Shown here piece after piece: positions 1-10,234 of a stretch of DNA of 64,000 nucleotides (the stretch's first letter is position 1; each line of letters begins with the position of its first letter). The stretch is from positions 124,001 through 188,000 of the forward strand of contig NZ_JASZYS010000002.1 of the NCBI RefSeq assembly GCF_030316845.1. Reading direction: 5' to 3'. The position numbers were made by a program, and so were the translations under genes. Under the pieces are notes generated by a model. It searched no databases. It was given only the letters and a program-made list of their open reading frames with translations, and had not been told where the DNA came from. This DNA comes from Variovorax davisae (GTDB taxonomy: Bacteria > Pseudomonadota > Gammaproteobacteria > Burkholderiales > Burkholderiaceae_C).

Positions 1-243
1 GGCCACGATGTCGAAATGGATCGGCGCCCGGGCCCGCAGCTTGAGCAGGATGTCGAGCAGGGCGTAGCTGTCCTTGCCGCCCGACACGCAGACCATGACC
101 TTGTCACCTTCCTCGATCATGTTGTAGTCGACGATGGCACGGCCGACCTCGCGGCACAGCCGCTTCTCGAGTTTGTGGGTTTCACGCTCGATCTTCAGCG
201 CATTGTTGGACGAGGGCGTCTCGTCGATCCATACGGCACTCAT
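1..243 (-). CDS. ttcA: tRNA 2-thiocytidine biosynthesis protein TtcA (5' part only)
   Basis: The first 81 codons of a PP-loop ATPase of the TtcA family, which thiolates C32 of certain tRNAs using ATP and an Fe-S cluster. The translation begins [10 protein letters not shown] and carries the nucleotide-binding P-loop SGGKDS near residue 54, preceded by the [16 protein letters not shown] stretch typical of TtcA. The gene runs off the left edge, so the Cys pairs that bind the cluster cannot be seen. Its start lies just downstream of the folB stop on the same strand, suggesting one transcript SDR–folB–ttcA. Confidence 0.9.
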   Translation of the reverse strand, partial: MSAVWIDETPSSNNALKIERETHKLEKRLCREVGRAIVDYNMIEEGDKVMVCVSGGKDSYALLDILLKLRARAPIHFDIVA

Positions 244-244
244 G

Positions 245-634
245 TCACTTGCTCCGGAACACTTCGACGCCGACAGCGTCGCAATCGGGGTACACGTCGG
301 GCTTGGCGGTCGACACCCGCGCCGCCTGCACCTTCGGATGGGCCAGCACCTGCGTGAGGATGTCGTCGCACAGCGTTTCCTGCAAGTGGATGTGGCCCTT
401 GCTCAGGCGGGTGGCGACGGTGCGGCGGATGAAGTCGTAGTCGACCACCTCGTCGAGTTCGTCCGCCTTCGGCGTCGAGACGTCGAGCGGCACGTAGAGG
501 TCGACGTTGATGATCACGCGCTGCTCGGCGCGCTTCTCGAATTCGTGCACGCCGATGTTGATCCAGACCTCGTAGTCGCGCAGGAAGACGCGCCGGCAGG
601 TCAGCAGAAGGGGGTCGAGGGCGGCGGTGGTCAT
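245..634 (-). CDS. folB: Dihydroneopterin aldolase FolB
   Basis: 129 aa, full length for the FolB family. FolB cleaves 7,8-dihydroneopterin to 6-hydroxymethyl-dihydropterin and glycolaldehyde in cytosolic folate synthesis. The family pattern is visible: an N-terminal strand [18 protein letters not shown], then [10 protein letters not shown], the VVDYDFIRR segment and the C-terminal [14 protein letters not shown] strand. The start overlaps the stop of the upstream SDR gene by four bases (ATGA), implying translational coupling. The neighbouring pteridine reductase-like gene supports a pterin or folate role. Confidence 0.92.
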   Translation of the reverse strand: MTTAALDPLLLTCRRVFLRDYEVWINIGVHEFEKRAEQRVIINVDLYVPLDVSTPKADELDEVVDYDFIRRTVATRLSKGHIHLQETLCDDILTQVLAHPKVQAARVSTAKPDVYPDCDAVGVEVFRSK

Positions 635-1428
635 GAAGGGGTGGCTTTCAGCAGTTCGTCGACGACGAACATGATGTCGCGCGCCAGCGGCACCAGGTGC
701 TGGCCGTTGTCGACGCTAAGGGTGGTGCCGGTCACGCTGGGCGTGGCGGCGAGGAAGACGCAGGCGCGGGCGACGTCGGCCGGGTCGATCGGGCGGCGCA
801 GCAGGTTGGCCTGGCGCGCCCGGGCAAAATTGGCCTCGGTCTGCGGGCCGCTGCGGTAGAGGATGCCCGGCGCCACGCCGCAGACCCGCAGCGCCGGCGC
901 CAGCGCCTGCGCCTGCAGCGCCACGGCACGCTCCAGCGCCAGCTTGGACACGGTGTAGGAGAAATAGTCGGGGTTCAGGTTGTAGACCTTCTGGTCAAGC
1001 ACGTGGATGGCCGAGCGGTCGATGCCGTCGCCGGGCGCGGCGCGCTGCGCCAGCAGCCGGGCGAAGGACAGCGGCGCGATCAGGTTCACGCCCAGCTGGC
1101 GCAGCGCGGCGTCGGCGTCGAAGTCGAGCCCGGTGTCGGGGTCGAAGGCCGAGGCGTTGTTGACGACGCAGGCCAGCGGCCCGGCGGCCGAGGCCTGGTC
1201 GACCAGCGCGACGCGGCCCGGCTCGCTGCCGATGTCGGCCTCCACCGCCGTGGCCTCGTGCCCTTCGTCGGTCAGGCGCGCGCACAATGCCAGCGCCGGC
1301 ACGCGCGAGGCACGGTACTGGCACACCACCCGCCAGCCCGCGCGCGCGAAGGCCTCGCAGACCGCGGCGCCCAGTCGCTGGCCGCCGCCGGTCACGAGCA
1401 CGCCTCGGCGTGGGGTCGATTCAGCCAT
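631..1428 (-). CDS. SDR-family oxidoreductase, FolM/pteridine reductase-like
   Basis: 265 aa short-chain dehydrogenase. The cofactor loop is TGGGQRLG, whose Arg in place of the usual Gly suggests NADPH preference, as in FolM and PTR1. NNAS and the catalytic YxxxK (YTVSK, about residue 178) are present. FolM reduces dihydromonapterin to tetrahydromonapterin. Coupling to folB by a four-base overlap makes a pterin substrate likely, but specificity is inferred from context. The start is only 21 bp from the divergent methyltransferase start, so the two promoters must overlap the opposite coding regions. Confidence 0.75.
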   Translation of the reverse strand: MAESTPRRGVLVTGGGQRLGAAVCEAFARAGWRVVCQYRASRVPALALCARLTDEGHEATAVEADIGSEPGRVALVDQASAAGPLACVVNNASAFDPDTGLDFDADAALRQLGVNLIAPLSFARLLAQRAAPGDGIDRSAIHVLDQKVYNLNPDYFSYTVSKLALERAVALQAQALAPALRVCGVAPGILYRSGPQTEANFARARQANLLRRPIDPADVARACVFLAATPSVTGTTLSVDNGQHLVPLARDIMFVVDELLKATPS

Positions 1429-1449
1429 CCTGATAGATTTCCGTTACTT

Positions 1450-2547
1450 ATGAACCTGGAGCAGGGCGCCGAACGCGCCACCCCGTTGACCAAGATTATC
1501 GATGCCTCGCTGCAGCGGGCCGGCGGCTGGCTGCCGTTCGACCGCTTCATGGCCCTGGCCTTGTACGCCCCGGGCCTGGGCTACTACGCCAGCGCGAGCC
1601 GCAAATTCGGCCGGATGCCGGCCTCGGGCAGCGATTTCGTGACCGCCCCCGAGCTGACGCCGCTGTTCGGCCGCACCCTGGCGGTGCAGGTGGCCGAGGC
1701 GCTCGACAAGACCGGCACGCGGGAGCTTTGGGAGTTCGGCGCCGGCACCGGCGCGCTGGCCCTGCAGCTGCTCGATGCGCTCGGCGACAAGGTCGAGCGC
1801 TACCGCATCGTCGATCTCTCGGGCACGCTGCGCGAACGCCAGCAGCAGACGCTCGCCGGGCATGCCGCCAAGGTCGAATGGCTGGCCGAGCTGCCGCCGG
1901 AAATGCGCGGCGTGGTGGTCGGCAACGAGGTGCTCGATGCGATGCCGGTGCAGCTGCTGGTGCGCACCGCCGGCCAATGGCACGAGCGCGGCGTGGTGCG
2001 CCAGGGCGACGGCTTCGCCTGGGCCGACCGGCCGACCGCGCTGCGCCCGCCGGTCGAGGTGGCCGGCCCGCACGACTACCTGACCGAGATCCACCCGCAG
2101 GCCGAGGCCTTCGTCGCCACCCTGGCCGACCGGCTGAAGCAGGGCGCCGCCTTCTTCATCGACTACGGCTTTCCGGAGGCCGAGTACTACCACCCGCAGC
2201 GCCACATGGGCACCGTGATGTGCCACCGCGGCCACCAGGCCGACGGCGATCCGCTGGCCGACGTCGGCGCCAAGGACATCACGGCCCACGTCAACTTCAC
2301 CGGCGTGGCGCTGGCGGGGCAGGACGCCGGCCTCCAGGTGCTGGGCTACTGCAGCCAGGCGCGCTTCCTGCTCAACGCCGGCATCCTGCCGATGATGGAG
2401 GCCGCCCCGCTGGCCGAACGCGCGATGGCCGCGCGGCTGATCCACGAACACGAGATGGGCGAGCTGTTCAAGGTGATCGGCTTCGCGGTGGGCGAGCCCT
2501 GGGATGCGATCGGCTTCGCCGAGGGCGACCGCAGCCACACGCTGTGA
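1450..2547 (+). CDS. SAM-dependent methyltransferase, MidA/NDUFAF7 family
   Basis: 365 aa class I methyltransferase of the DUF185/MidA family, whose mitochondrial member NDUFAF7 methylates an arginine of complex I NDUFS2. Seen here: the N-terminal GGWLPFDRFMALALYAPGLG signature, the SAM-binding motif WEFGAGTGALA at about residues 96–106, then VVGNEVLDAMPVQ and FFIDYGFPEAEYY. The ATG at 1450 is preferred because the family signature begins about 25 residues later; the frame stays open much further upstream but that part is antisense to the SDR gene. The bacterial substrate is not established. Confidence 0.85.
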   Translation: MNLEQGAERATPLTKIIDASLQRAGGWLPFDRFMALALYAPGLGYYASASRKFGRMPASGSDFVTAPELTPLFGRTLAVQVAEALDKTGTRELWEFGAGTGALALQLLDALGDKVERYRIVDLSGTLRERQQQTLAGHAAKVEWLAELPPEMRGVVVGNEVLDAMPVQLLVRTAGQWHERGVVRQGDGFAWADRPTALRPPVEVAGPHDYLTEIHPQAEAFVATLADRLKQGAAFFIDYGFPEAEYYHPQRHMGTVMCHRGHQADGDPLADVGAKDITAHVNFTGVALAGQDAGLQVLGYCSQARFLLNAGILPMMEAAPLAERAMAARLIHEHEMGELFKVIGFAVGEPWDAIGFAEGDRSHTL

Positions 2548-2586
2548 CGGCCGCGGCTGCGGCGGAGGCTGGGTTCTAATCCTCCC

Positions 2587-3369
2587 ATGAGTTCCACCTT
2601 CACCCCGGCCGACGACCTGCGCGTCGCCCACGCCCTGGCCGATGCGGCGGCCTCGCACTCGATGCGCCTGTTCCGCACCCCGCTCGACGTCATCTCGAAG
2701 GCCGACGAAAGCCCCGTGACCCAGGCCGACCGCGCCGCCGAGGCCGCGATGCGCGAGATCCTCGGCGCCGAACGCCCGGCCGACGGCATCTACGGCGAGG
2801 AGCACGGGCTGGAGCGGGTCGATGCCGAGCGCGTCTGGGTGCTCGACCCGATCGACGGCACGCGCAGCTTCATCACGGGCTCGCCGCTCTGGGGCACCTT
2901 GATCGGCTTGCTGCGCGACGGCCGGGTGGAACTCGGCATGGTCGACATGCCGGTGCTCGGCGAGCGCTGGGTCGGCCAGGCCGGCGCCGGGGCCCAGCGC
3001 AACGGGCGCGCGGTGCGCGTCAGCACCTGCGCCACCGTGGCCGAGTCCCGCATCGTGACCACCTCGCCCGACATCTTCGACGCCGCCGACTGGACCGCCT
3101 TCGAGCGGCTGAGCCGCCGCTGCGCGATGCGCCGCTTCGGCGGCGACTGCTACGGCTACGCCCAATTGGCCGGCGGCACCATCGACCTGGTGGTCGAGAC
3201 CGGCCTGCAGCCCTACGACTACCTCGGCCCGACCGGCCTCATCGAAGCCGCCGGCGGCATCGTCACCGACTGGCAGGGCCGGCCGCTGGGCCTGCAGTCC
3301 GACGGCCGGGTGGTGGCCGCCGCCACGCGCGAACTCCACCGACAGGCGCTGGACCTGCTCGCGGCCTAA
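2587..3369 (+). CDS. hisN: Histidinol-phosphatase HisN / inositol monophosphatase family
   Basis: 260 aa Mg-dependent phosphatase of the IMPase superfamily. Metal ligands are visible in YGEEHG (about residue 75), in WVLDPIDGTRSFITG (about 85–100) and in the C-terminal QPYDYLGPTGLIEAAGG. The RSFITGSPLWGTLIGL continuation matches HisN-type histidinol-phosphatases better than suhB-type enzymes. It would release histidinol from histidinol phosphate, although no other his gene is in view. It reads in the same direction as the DUF2905 and ROK genes that follow. Confidence 0.83.
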   Translation: MSSTFTPADDLRVAHALADAAASHSMRLFRTPLDVISKADESPVTQADRAAEAAMREILGAERPADGIYGEEHGLERVDAERVWVLDPIDGTRSFITGSPLWGTLIGLLRDGRVELGMVDMPVLGERWVGQAGAGAQRNGRAVRVSTCATVAESRIVTTSPDIFDAADWTAFERLSRRCAMRRFGGDCYGYAQLAGGTIDLVVETGLQPYDYLGPTGLIEAAGGIVTDWQGRPLGLQSDGRVVAAATRELHRQALDLLAA

Positions 3370-3378
3370 ACTGCATCC

Positions 3379-3573
3379 ATGATTCGCTGGCTGATCGTCG
3401 TCGTCCTGGCCCTGGTGCTCATGAGCGGGCTCACGGCCTGGCTGCGGCGCTTCGGCTTCGGGCGGCTGCCGGGCGATTTCGAGTTCCGTGCGTTCGGGCG
3501 CGAATGGCAGCTGCCGATCGCCAGCACGGTCGTTTTGAGCATGATCGCGGCCCTGGTGGCGCGATGGATCTGA
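3379..3573 (+). CDS. DUF2905 small membrane protein
   Basis: 64 aa protein with two predicted membrane segments (about residues 3–21 and 45–63) separated by a polar stretch containing GRLPGDFEF, the typical central motif of DUF2905 proteins. Function unknown. The gene starts nine bases after the hisN-like stop and its own stop overlaps the first possible start of the ROK gene, so it is probably cotranscribed with both. Confidence 0.8.
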   Translation: MIRWLIVVVLALVLMSGLTAWLRRFGFGRLPGDFEFRAFGREWQLPIASTVVLSMIAALVARWI

Positions 3574-3581
3574 AGGCACCC

Positions 3582-4508
3582 ATGAGAGCCTGCGTCGACA
3601 TCGGCGGCACCAAGATCGCCGTGAGCCTTTCGGCCGACAGCCACACGCCGCTGGTCGGCCGGCGCAGCGAACCGACCGCCAAGACCGGCGGCAACGATGC
3701 GGTGGCGCTGCAGATCCTGCGGCTGATCGACGAGGCCTGCGCCGAACAGAACATCGCCAGCGCCTCGATCGACCGTGTCGGCATCTCGTCGGCCGGCCCG
3801 TTCGAGATCCGCGACGGCATGGTCGAGCTGGCGTCGCCCAACATCTGCGGCGGCATCGCGGGCCCGGCGCGCGGGCTGCCGAACCAGTGGATGACGGCGC
3901 TGATCGAGGCCCCGCTCAAGCGGCGCTTCGCCCATGTGCGGGTCGAGAACGACGCGGTGGCCGCCCTCGAGGCGGAGCGCCGCTGGGGCGCGCTGCAGGG
4001 CGCCGACCATTGCGCCTACGTCACCTGGAGCACCGGCGTGGGCGTCGGGCTGTGCGTCGACGGCCACGTGCTGCGCGGCAAGAACGGCAATGCCGGCCAT
4101 GCCGGCCACAGCTTCGTGTCCGACGACGACAACCAGGCGCTGTGCGGCTGCGGCAATTTCGGCGACGTCGAGGGGCTGGTGGCCGGCAACGCGATCGCCC
4201 GCCGCTTCGGCGAGCCGGCGGCCGACCTGTTCGCCGATGCCGCCCGCGGCGAAGCCAAGGCCCTGGCCACCACCGACGCGCTGTGCCGCGTGATGGGCCG
4301 GATGCTCTTCAACCTGGTCGCCACCCTCGACCTGCAGCGCATCAGCCTCGGCGGCAGCGTGTTCTGGAACAACCGCGACTTCCTGCTGCCGCGGCTGCAG
4401 GCCCAGATCGACGGCAAGCTCGCGGCCCTGACCCGGGGGGCGGTGCTGGTGGCGGCGGGCCTGGGCGACCGGGTGGGCGACTACGGGGCGATGGCGCTGC
4501 TCGATTGA
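3582..4508 (+). CDS. ROK-family sugar kinase
   Basis: About 309 aa ATP-dependent cytosolic sugar kinase of the ROK family (glucokinase, fructokinase or N-acetylhexosamine kinase). The phosphate-binding loop DIGGTKIAVSL is at the N-terminus, VENDAVAA provides the catalytic Asp region, and STGVGVGL the second phosphate loop. The zinc motif reads CGCGNFGDVEG: the last Cys of the usual CxCGxxGCxE is an Asp. The start at 3582 is chosen for the AAGG six bases upstream; an in-frame ATG at 3564 overlaps the DUF2905 stop and is possible. Substrate cannot be assigned. Confidence 0.82.
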   Translation: MRACVDIGGTKIAVSLSADSHTPLVGRRSEPTAKTGGNDAVALQILRLIDEACAEQNIASASIDRVGISSAGPFEIRDGMVELASPNICGGIAGPARGLPNQWMTALIEAPLKRRFAHVRVENDAVAALEAERRWGALQGADHCAYVTWSTGVGVGLCVDGHVLRGKNGNAGHAGHSFVSDDDNQALCGCGNFGDVEGLVAGNAIARRFGEPAADLFADAARGEAKALATTDALCRVMGRMLFNLVATLDLQRISLGGSVFWNNRDFLLPRLQAQIDGKLAALTRGAVLVAAGLGDRVGDYGAMALLD

Positions 4509-4517
4509 GTGCCGCCC

Positions 4518-5987
4518 TCAGGCCGCCATCCGCACCCCCACCCCTCGCCCCGCCCCCGCTTCGCAAGCAATCTCCCCCAGCCGCCGCAACCCGCCCTCGA
4601 TGGCGTCGGTGAAGGGCCAGCCGCAATTGATGCGCAGGTAGTGGTCGAAGCGCGACGAGTTCGAGAACAGGGCGCCGGGCGCCACCAGGATGCCCTCGCG
4701 CAAGGCGCGGTCGAACACGGTCATCGACGGCAGCCGGTCGGGCAGCTCCACCCACAGCTGCAGTCCGCCCGGCGGCAGGTTCAGCCGCGTGCCGGCGGGG
4801 AAGTGCGCCGCGATGGCGTCGGCCGTGCGCTCGCGCTGTTCCCGCAGCCGTTCGCGCAGGCGCCGCAGATGGCGGTCGAAGGCGCCGGTGGCCATGTACT
4901 CGCCGGCCGTCCACTGCGAGAGCTCCTCGTTGCTGCGGGTCTGCGTGTACTTGAGCATCTCGACCCTTCCATGCCAGCGGCCGGCCGAGATCCAGCCCAG
5001 CCGCATGCCCGGCGCCAGGATCTTGTGCAGCGAGGCGCAGTGGATCACGTTGCCCGTGCGGTCCCATGACTTGATCGCCCGCGCCGGCGTCTCGGTGTCG
5101 AGCAGCTCGCTGTAGGTGTCGTCCTCGATCAGCGCCACGCCGTGCTGCTCGCAGAGCGCGACCAGGCGCTGCTTGTGGGCATCGGGCATGACGCTGCCCA
5201 GCGGGTTCTGCAGATGCGGCACCACCACCACCGCCTTGATGTTGTCGTAGGCCTCGAGCGCCATCTCCAGGGCCTCGACCGACAGCCCGGTCTGCGGGCT
5301 GGTGGGAATCTCGACGGCCCGCATGCCCAGGCTCTCGAGCACCTGCAGCAGCCCGTAGAAGGTGGGCGACTCGACCGCCACCGTGTCGCCGGGCTGGGCC
5401 ACGGCGCGCAGCGCCAGGTTGAGCGCCTCGATGCAGCCGTTGGTGGACAGCACCTCCTCGGGCGCGATCGTCATGCCCGCGCGCAGTCCGCGCCGCGCCG
5501 CCGCTTCGCGCAAGGGCGTGAGGCTGCGCGAGGGCGCGGCGGTCGTCAGCAGGGCGGGCCGCTGGCGCAGCAGCCGCATCATGATCGCCTGCAGCGCCTG
5601 CGCCGGATAGAGCTCCGGCGCACCGCGCGCCAGCGAGAAGTCGATCCGCACCTCGCCCTGGCGCCTGCGGGCGACGAATTCCGAGACCTTCGCATGGATG
5701 CCGACGTACTGCGCCGGATCGGGCGCCACGTCGGCGGCGGGCTCTTCCATGGCCGCGATCGCGAGCCGGCGCGGGCGCCGCACGAAGTAGCCCGAGCGGT
5801 CGCGGGCCTCGACCCAGCCTTCGGCTTCCATGGTGCGGCACAGCTGCAGCGCGGTCGACAGGCTGATGCCGTGCAGCCGCATCAGCGCCCGCAGCGAGGG
5901 CAGCTTGTCGCCCGCCTTGAGCGAGCCGGCCTGGATCGCGTCCAGGTAGTGGGCGGCCAGCTGGCGGTAGAGAGGTGCCTGTTCCAT
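4518..5987 (-). CDS. MocR-type regulator (GntR HTH fused to class I aminotransferase)
   Basis: About 489 aa fusion. Residues 1–70 form a GntR winged helix (AGDKLPSLRALMRLHGISLS), the rest a fold-type I aminotransferase domain with SPTFYGLLQ, QNPLG, EDDTYSEL and the PLP lysine in SLHKILAPGMRLGW (about residue 320). MocR regulators such as GabR and PdxR bind PLP or aldimines and control nearby metabolic genes. The start at 5987 gives MEQAPLYRQL, typical of the family; an ATG at 6005 adds six residues. It is divergent from a small DUF2917-like gene, with a palindrome between them. Confidence 0.87.
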   Translation of the reverse strand: MEQAPLYRQLAAHYLDAIQAGSLKAGDKLPSLRALMRLHGISLSTALQLCRTMEAEGWVEARDRSGYFVRRPRRLAIAAMEEPAADVAPDPAQYVGIHAKVSEFVARRRQGEVRIDFSLARGAPELYPAQALQAIMMRLLRQRPALLTTAAPSRSLTPLREAAARRGLRAGMTIAPEEVLSTNGCIEALNLALRAVAQPGDTVAVESPTFYGLLQVLESLGMRAVEIPTSPQTGLSVEALEMALEAYDNIKAVVVVPHLQNPLGSVMPDAHKQRLVALCEQHGVALIEDDTYSELLDTETPARAIKSWDRTGNVIHCASLHKILAPGMRLGWISAGRWHGRVEMLKYTQTRSNEELSQWTAGEYMATGAFDRHLRRLRERLREQRERTADAIAAHFPAGTRLNLPPGGLQLWVELPDRLPSMTVFDRALREGILVAPGALFSNSSRFDHYLRINCGWPFTDAIEGGLRRLGEIACEAGAGRGVGVRMAA

Positions 5988-6048
5988 GGCTCGATGCTGG
6001 CGCACGCCCCCGGTCTTAAACAGATGCAGATTCTAGAAGAACGACCAT

Positions 6049-6075
6049 AACAGAAGGCCGCCACCGGCTTCTGTT
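6049..6075. promoter_or_regulatory. Inverted repeat, candidate MocR operator
   Basis: AACAGAAG-N11-CTTCTGTT, a perfect 8-bp inverted repeat in the divergent spacer between the MocR-type gene (start 5987) and the small gene at 6164. A related half site AAACAGATGCAG sits upstream at 6018–6029. No T-run follows the repeat, so an operator is more likely than a terminator. Role inferred from position only. Confidence 0.45.
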
Positions 6076-6163
6076 CTGCCCTCGAAGGGCGGTTGTTGTG
6101 CCTGTTTTTTGAGCGCCCGCCTGCCTACGATGACCCCATCCCCACCAACCTTCCGAGGTGTCC

Positions 6164-6490
6164 ATGACAAGCGAGCTTCACGAAACCACGCGGCTGCTGC
6201 CGGGCCAGGCGCTGCGCGTGGCGGTCGATCCCGGCCATGCGCTGTGGGTGCTGGAAGGCCGCGTCGACCTGGTGTCGCCGCCGGGCTGGTTCGGCGAGAC
6301 CGTGTTCAGCGTCAGGACGCCGCTGCAGGCGGGCGATGTCCACGTGGTCGAGCGCGGCGGCTGGATCGAGGTCTGCGCCCTGTCGCCGGCCGAGTTCCGG
6401 GCCCTGCCGGCCGCACGGCCGGCGCCGGCCGCCCCCCTGGTGGCGCGGCTGGTGCAGCTGCTCACCGGCCAGGTCGCCTGGCGCGGCTAG
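6164..6490 (+). CDS. Small DUF2917-like protein
   Basis: 108 aa, no signal peptide or membrane segment. The pattern LPGQALRVAVDPGHALWVLEG, then LQAGDVHVVERGGWIEV, resembles a short cupin-like beta fold and the DUF2917 pattern seen in the gene at 20385: an N-terminal residue run, a V.EGR V.L strand pair, and a central G-D loop. Function unknown. The start at 6164 follows GAGGTG with proper spacing. It is divergent from the MocR regulator and may be its target. Confidence 0.6.
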   Translation: MTSELHETTRLLPGQALRVAVDPGHALWVLEGRVDLVSPPGWFGETVFSVRTPLQAGDVHVVERGGWIEVCALSPAEFRALPAARPAPAAPLVARLVQLLTGQVAWRG

Positions 6491-6562
6491 GCCTGGCGGG
6501 CTTCCTATACTGCGCAGGCCTGCGCTCGGCGCGGTGCGCGACTTCGAAGAAAAGGAATGCCC

Positions 6563-6976
6563 ATGGTCAGATCCGCCGCCTCCGTTCGTGCCTTGCGCAC
6601 GCGCCTGTCCGCCACGCTCGCCCCGCCGCTCCTCGCAGCCCTGCTGGCGGCGGGGTGCGCGAGCCAGGCCGTGGGCCCCGGGGAGACGGCCGACTGGAAG
6701 CCGCAGACGCCCAATGCGCCGGCGGTCTATCCGTCCGAATCGAAGATGAACAACGAACAGGGCCAGGTGCTGCTGCGCGTGCTGACCGGGCCCGACGGCC
6801 GGCCGACGCGCGTCGAGGTTCAGAAGTCGAGCGGCTTCAACCGGCTCGACCAGGCCGCCGTCGACGCCGTCCGGCGCTGGCAGTTCAAGCCGCTGCCGCA
6901 GGACGGCACCATCACCTGGCGCGAGGTGCCGATCAACTTCGTGCTGGCGCCGGTCAACGCCGAGATGCCCAAGTAG
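6563..6976 (+). CDS. TonB C-terminal domain lipoprotein (energy transducer TonB family)
   Basis: 137 aa. A lipoprotein signal ending LLAALLAAGCAS puts the acylated Cys at about residue 31. Residues 60–135 form a TonB C-terminal fold: GQVLLRVLTGPDGRPTRVEV, SSGFNRLDQAAVDAVRRW, QFKPLP. TonB normally links the inner-membrane ExbBD motor to outer-membrane receptors, but this protein lacks the N-terminal helix and Pro-rich linker, so it is probably a stand-alone periplasmic TonB_C protein. The start at 6563 has AAAAGGA upstream; the ATG at 6557 is too close to it. Confidence 0.8.
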   Translation: MVRSAASVRALRTRLSATLAPPLLAALLAAGCASQAVGPGETADWKPQTPNAPAVYPSESKMNNEQGQVLLRVLTGPDGRPTRVEVQKSSGFNRLDQAAVDAVRRWQFKPLPQDGTITWREVPINFVLAPVNAEMPK

Positions 6977-6986
6977 GCTTGCGGGC

Positions 6987-8368
<1,382 letters not shown>

Positions 8369-8372
<4 letters not shown>

Positions 8373-10234
8373 ATGCACGAATCCCAGGGCGCCGACAGCC
8401 GCACCGCCGCATTGATGATGCCGACCATCGAGTAGGTCTGCGGGAAGTTGCCCCACATCTCGCCGGTCTCGGGGTGGGTGTCCTCGGACAGCAGCCCGAG
8501 CGGGTTGCGCGCCGCCAGCATGGTCTCGAAGATCTGCCGTGCCTCGGCCTTGCGGCCGATCTTGGCCAGGGCGTCGATGCGCCAGAAGGTGCAGATGTTG
8601 AAGGCGGTCTCGGGCTTGCCGAAGTCGTCGGCGGCCTCGTAGCGGCGCATGTAGGGGCCGTCGCAGAGCGACTTCTCCATCGCCTCGACGGTCGAGATGA
8701 AGCGCGGGTCGCGGGCGTCGATGAGTCCGACCTCGACCATCAGCAGCACGCTGGCGTCGAGCTCGTGGCCGCCGAAGCTCTCGGCGAAGGCCTGCCGTTC
8801 CTCGCACCACGACCTGGCCAGGATCTCCTCGCGCATCCGCGACGAATGGCCGTGCCAGTAGGCCGCCCGCTCGGGCAGGTTCAGGGTGCGCGCGATCTTC
8901 GCCAGCCGGTCGCAGGCGGCCCAGCTCATCAGCGCCGAGCTGGTGTGGATGCGGGCCCGGGTGCGCAGCTCCCACATGCCGGCGTCGGGCGTGCCGTAGA
9001 CCCGGATCGCCTGTTCGCCGACCGCCTCCAGGTATGGGAATTCATTGACGCCGGCCCGGCTCAGCAGCCGGTGGTCGTGGAAGGACTGGGCTGCCCCGAG
9101 CACGATGTTGCCGTAGACGTCGTGCTGGAAATGCTCCTGCGCCTGGTTGCCGACGCGCACCGGTCCCATGCCGCGGTAGCCGCCCAGGCCCTCGACGAAG
9201 GACTCGGGCAGCTCGGGCTCGAGCCCGATGCCGTAGAGCGGCTGGATGTGCTCGCCGTGCGAGCCGATCACCACGTTCGACAGCCAGCGCAGGTAGTCCT
9301 CCATGGTGCCCACCTCGGACAGGCTGTTGAGCGCGCGCACCACGAAGAAGGCGTCGCGCAGCCAGCAGTAGCGATAGTCCCAGTTGCGCTGGCTGCCCGG
9401 CGCCTCGGGGATGCTGGTGGTCATCGCGGCGACGATCGCGCCGGTGTCCTCGTACAGCGAGAGCTTGAGCGTGATCGCGGCGCGGATCACCGCATCCTGG
9501 TATTCGAACGGGATCGCCAGCCGCTTGCTCCAGGTGCGCCAGTAGGCGATGGTCTCCTGCTCGAAGTGGCGCGCGGTGTCGGCGATGCCGTCGGTCAGCG
9601 TTTCGTCGGCGCCGAGCACGAAGTTGTGTTCGCGCGAGAGCACGAAGGGCTGGCGCGAGAGGATGTGCGAGACCGAGGCGTCGGTGTTGAGCCGCAGCGT
9701 GAAGTCGGGCCCGACGTAGCGGATGTGGTTGCTGCCCCGGGTGATGGTCGGCGCCATCGCACCCCAGTTGAAGCGCGGCGCCAGCGACACGCGGATCCGC
9801 GGCGTGCCCTGGATCGGCTTGACCCGCCGCACCATCGTGAGCGGGCGGAAGTAGCGTGAGCGGCTGTGGAAGCGCGGCGCCAGGTCGGTGATCTCGATCC
9901 CCTGGCCGGCGCTGTCGAACAGCCGGGTGCGCAGCACCGCGGTGTTCGGCTCGTACCACTGGGTCGAGGAGGCGAAATCCTCGATCTCGATGGCCCAGGC
10001 GCTGGCGTCCGCGCCAGGGTCGAGCAGCGCATTGAAGACCGGGTCGCCGTCGAAGCGCGGCAGGCAGCACCAGACCACGCGGCCGCGGGCGTCGACCAGG
10101 GCGCTGTAGGCGCAGTTGCCGATCACGCCGACATCCAGCGAGGCGGGCGCCGGCGGGCCGAAGCCCCCTGGCGCGGGCGTCGGGGAGGCGCCCGCGTGGT
10201 CTCCGGCGGCGGCCTCTGCGGTGGCGGATGTCAT
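8369..10234 (-). CDS. GH15-family glucoamylase/trehalase-like hydrolase
   Basis: 621 aa glycoside hydrolase of the bacterial GH15 type. An N-terminal beta domain (LDVGVIGNCAYSALVDARG, WCCLPRFDGDPVFNALL) precedes an (alpha/alpha)6 catalytic barrel with the hallmark NWDYRYCWLRDA and, later, GEMWGNFPQTYSMVGIINAA. Members hydrolyse starch, dextrin or trehalose (the mycobacterial trehalase is GH15). Four-base ATGA overlaps with otsB upstream and otsA downstream tie its dose to trehalose synthesis. The first 40 residues are a low-complexity Ala/Pro/Gly tail. Substrate unproven. Confidence 0.88.
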
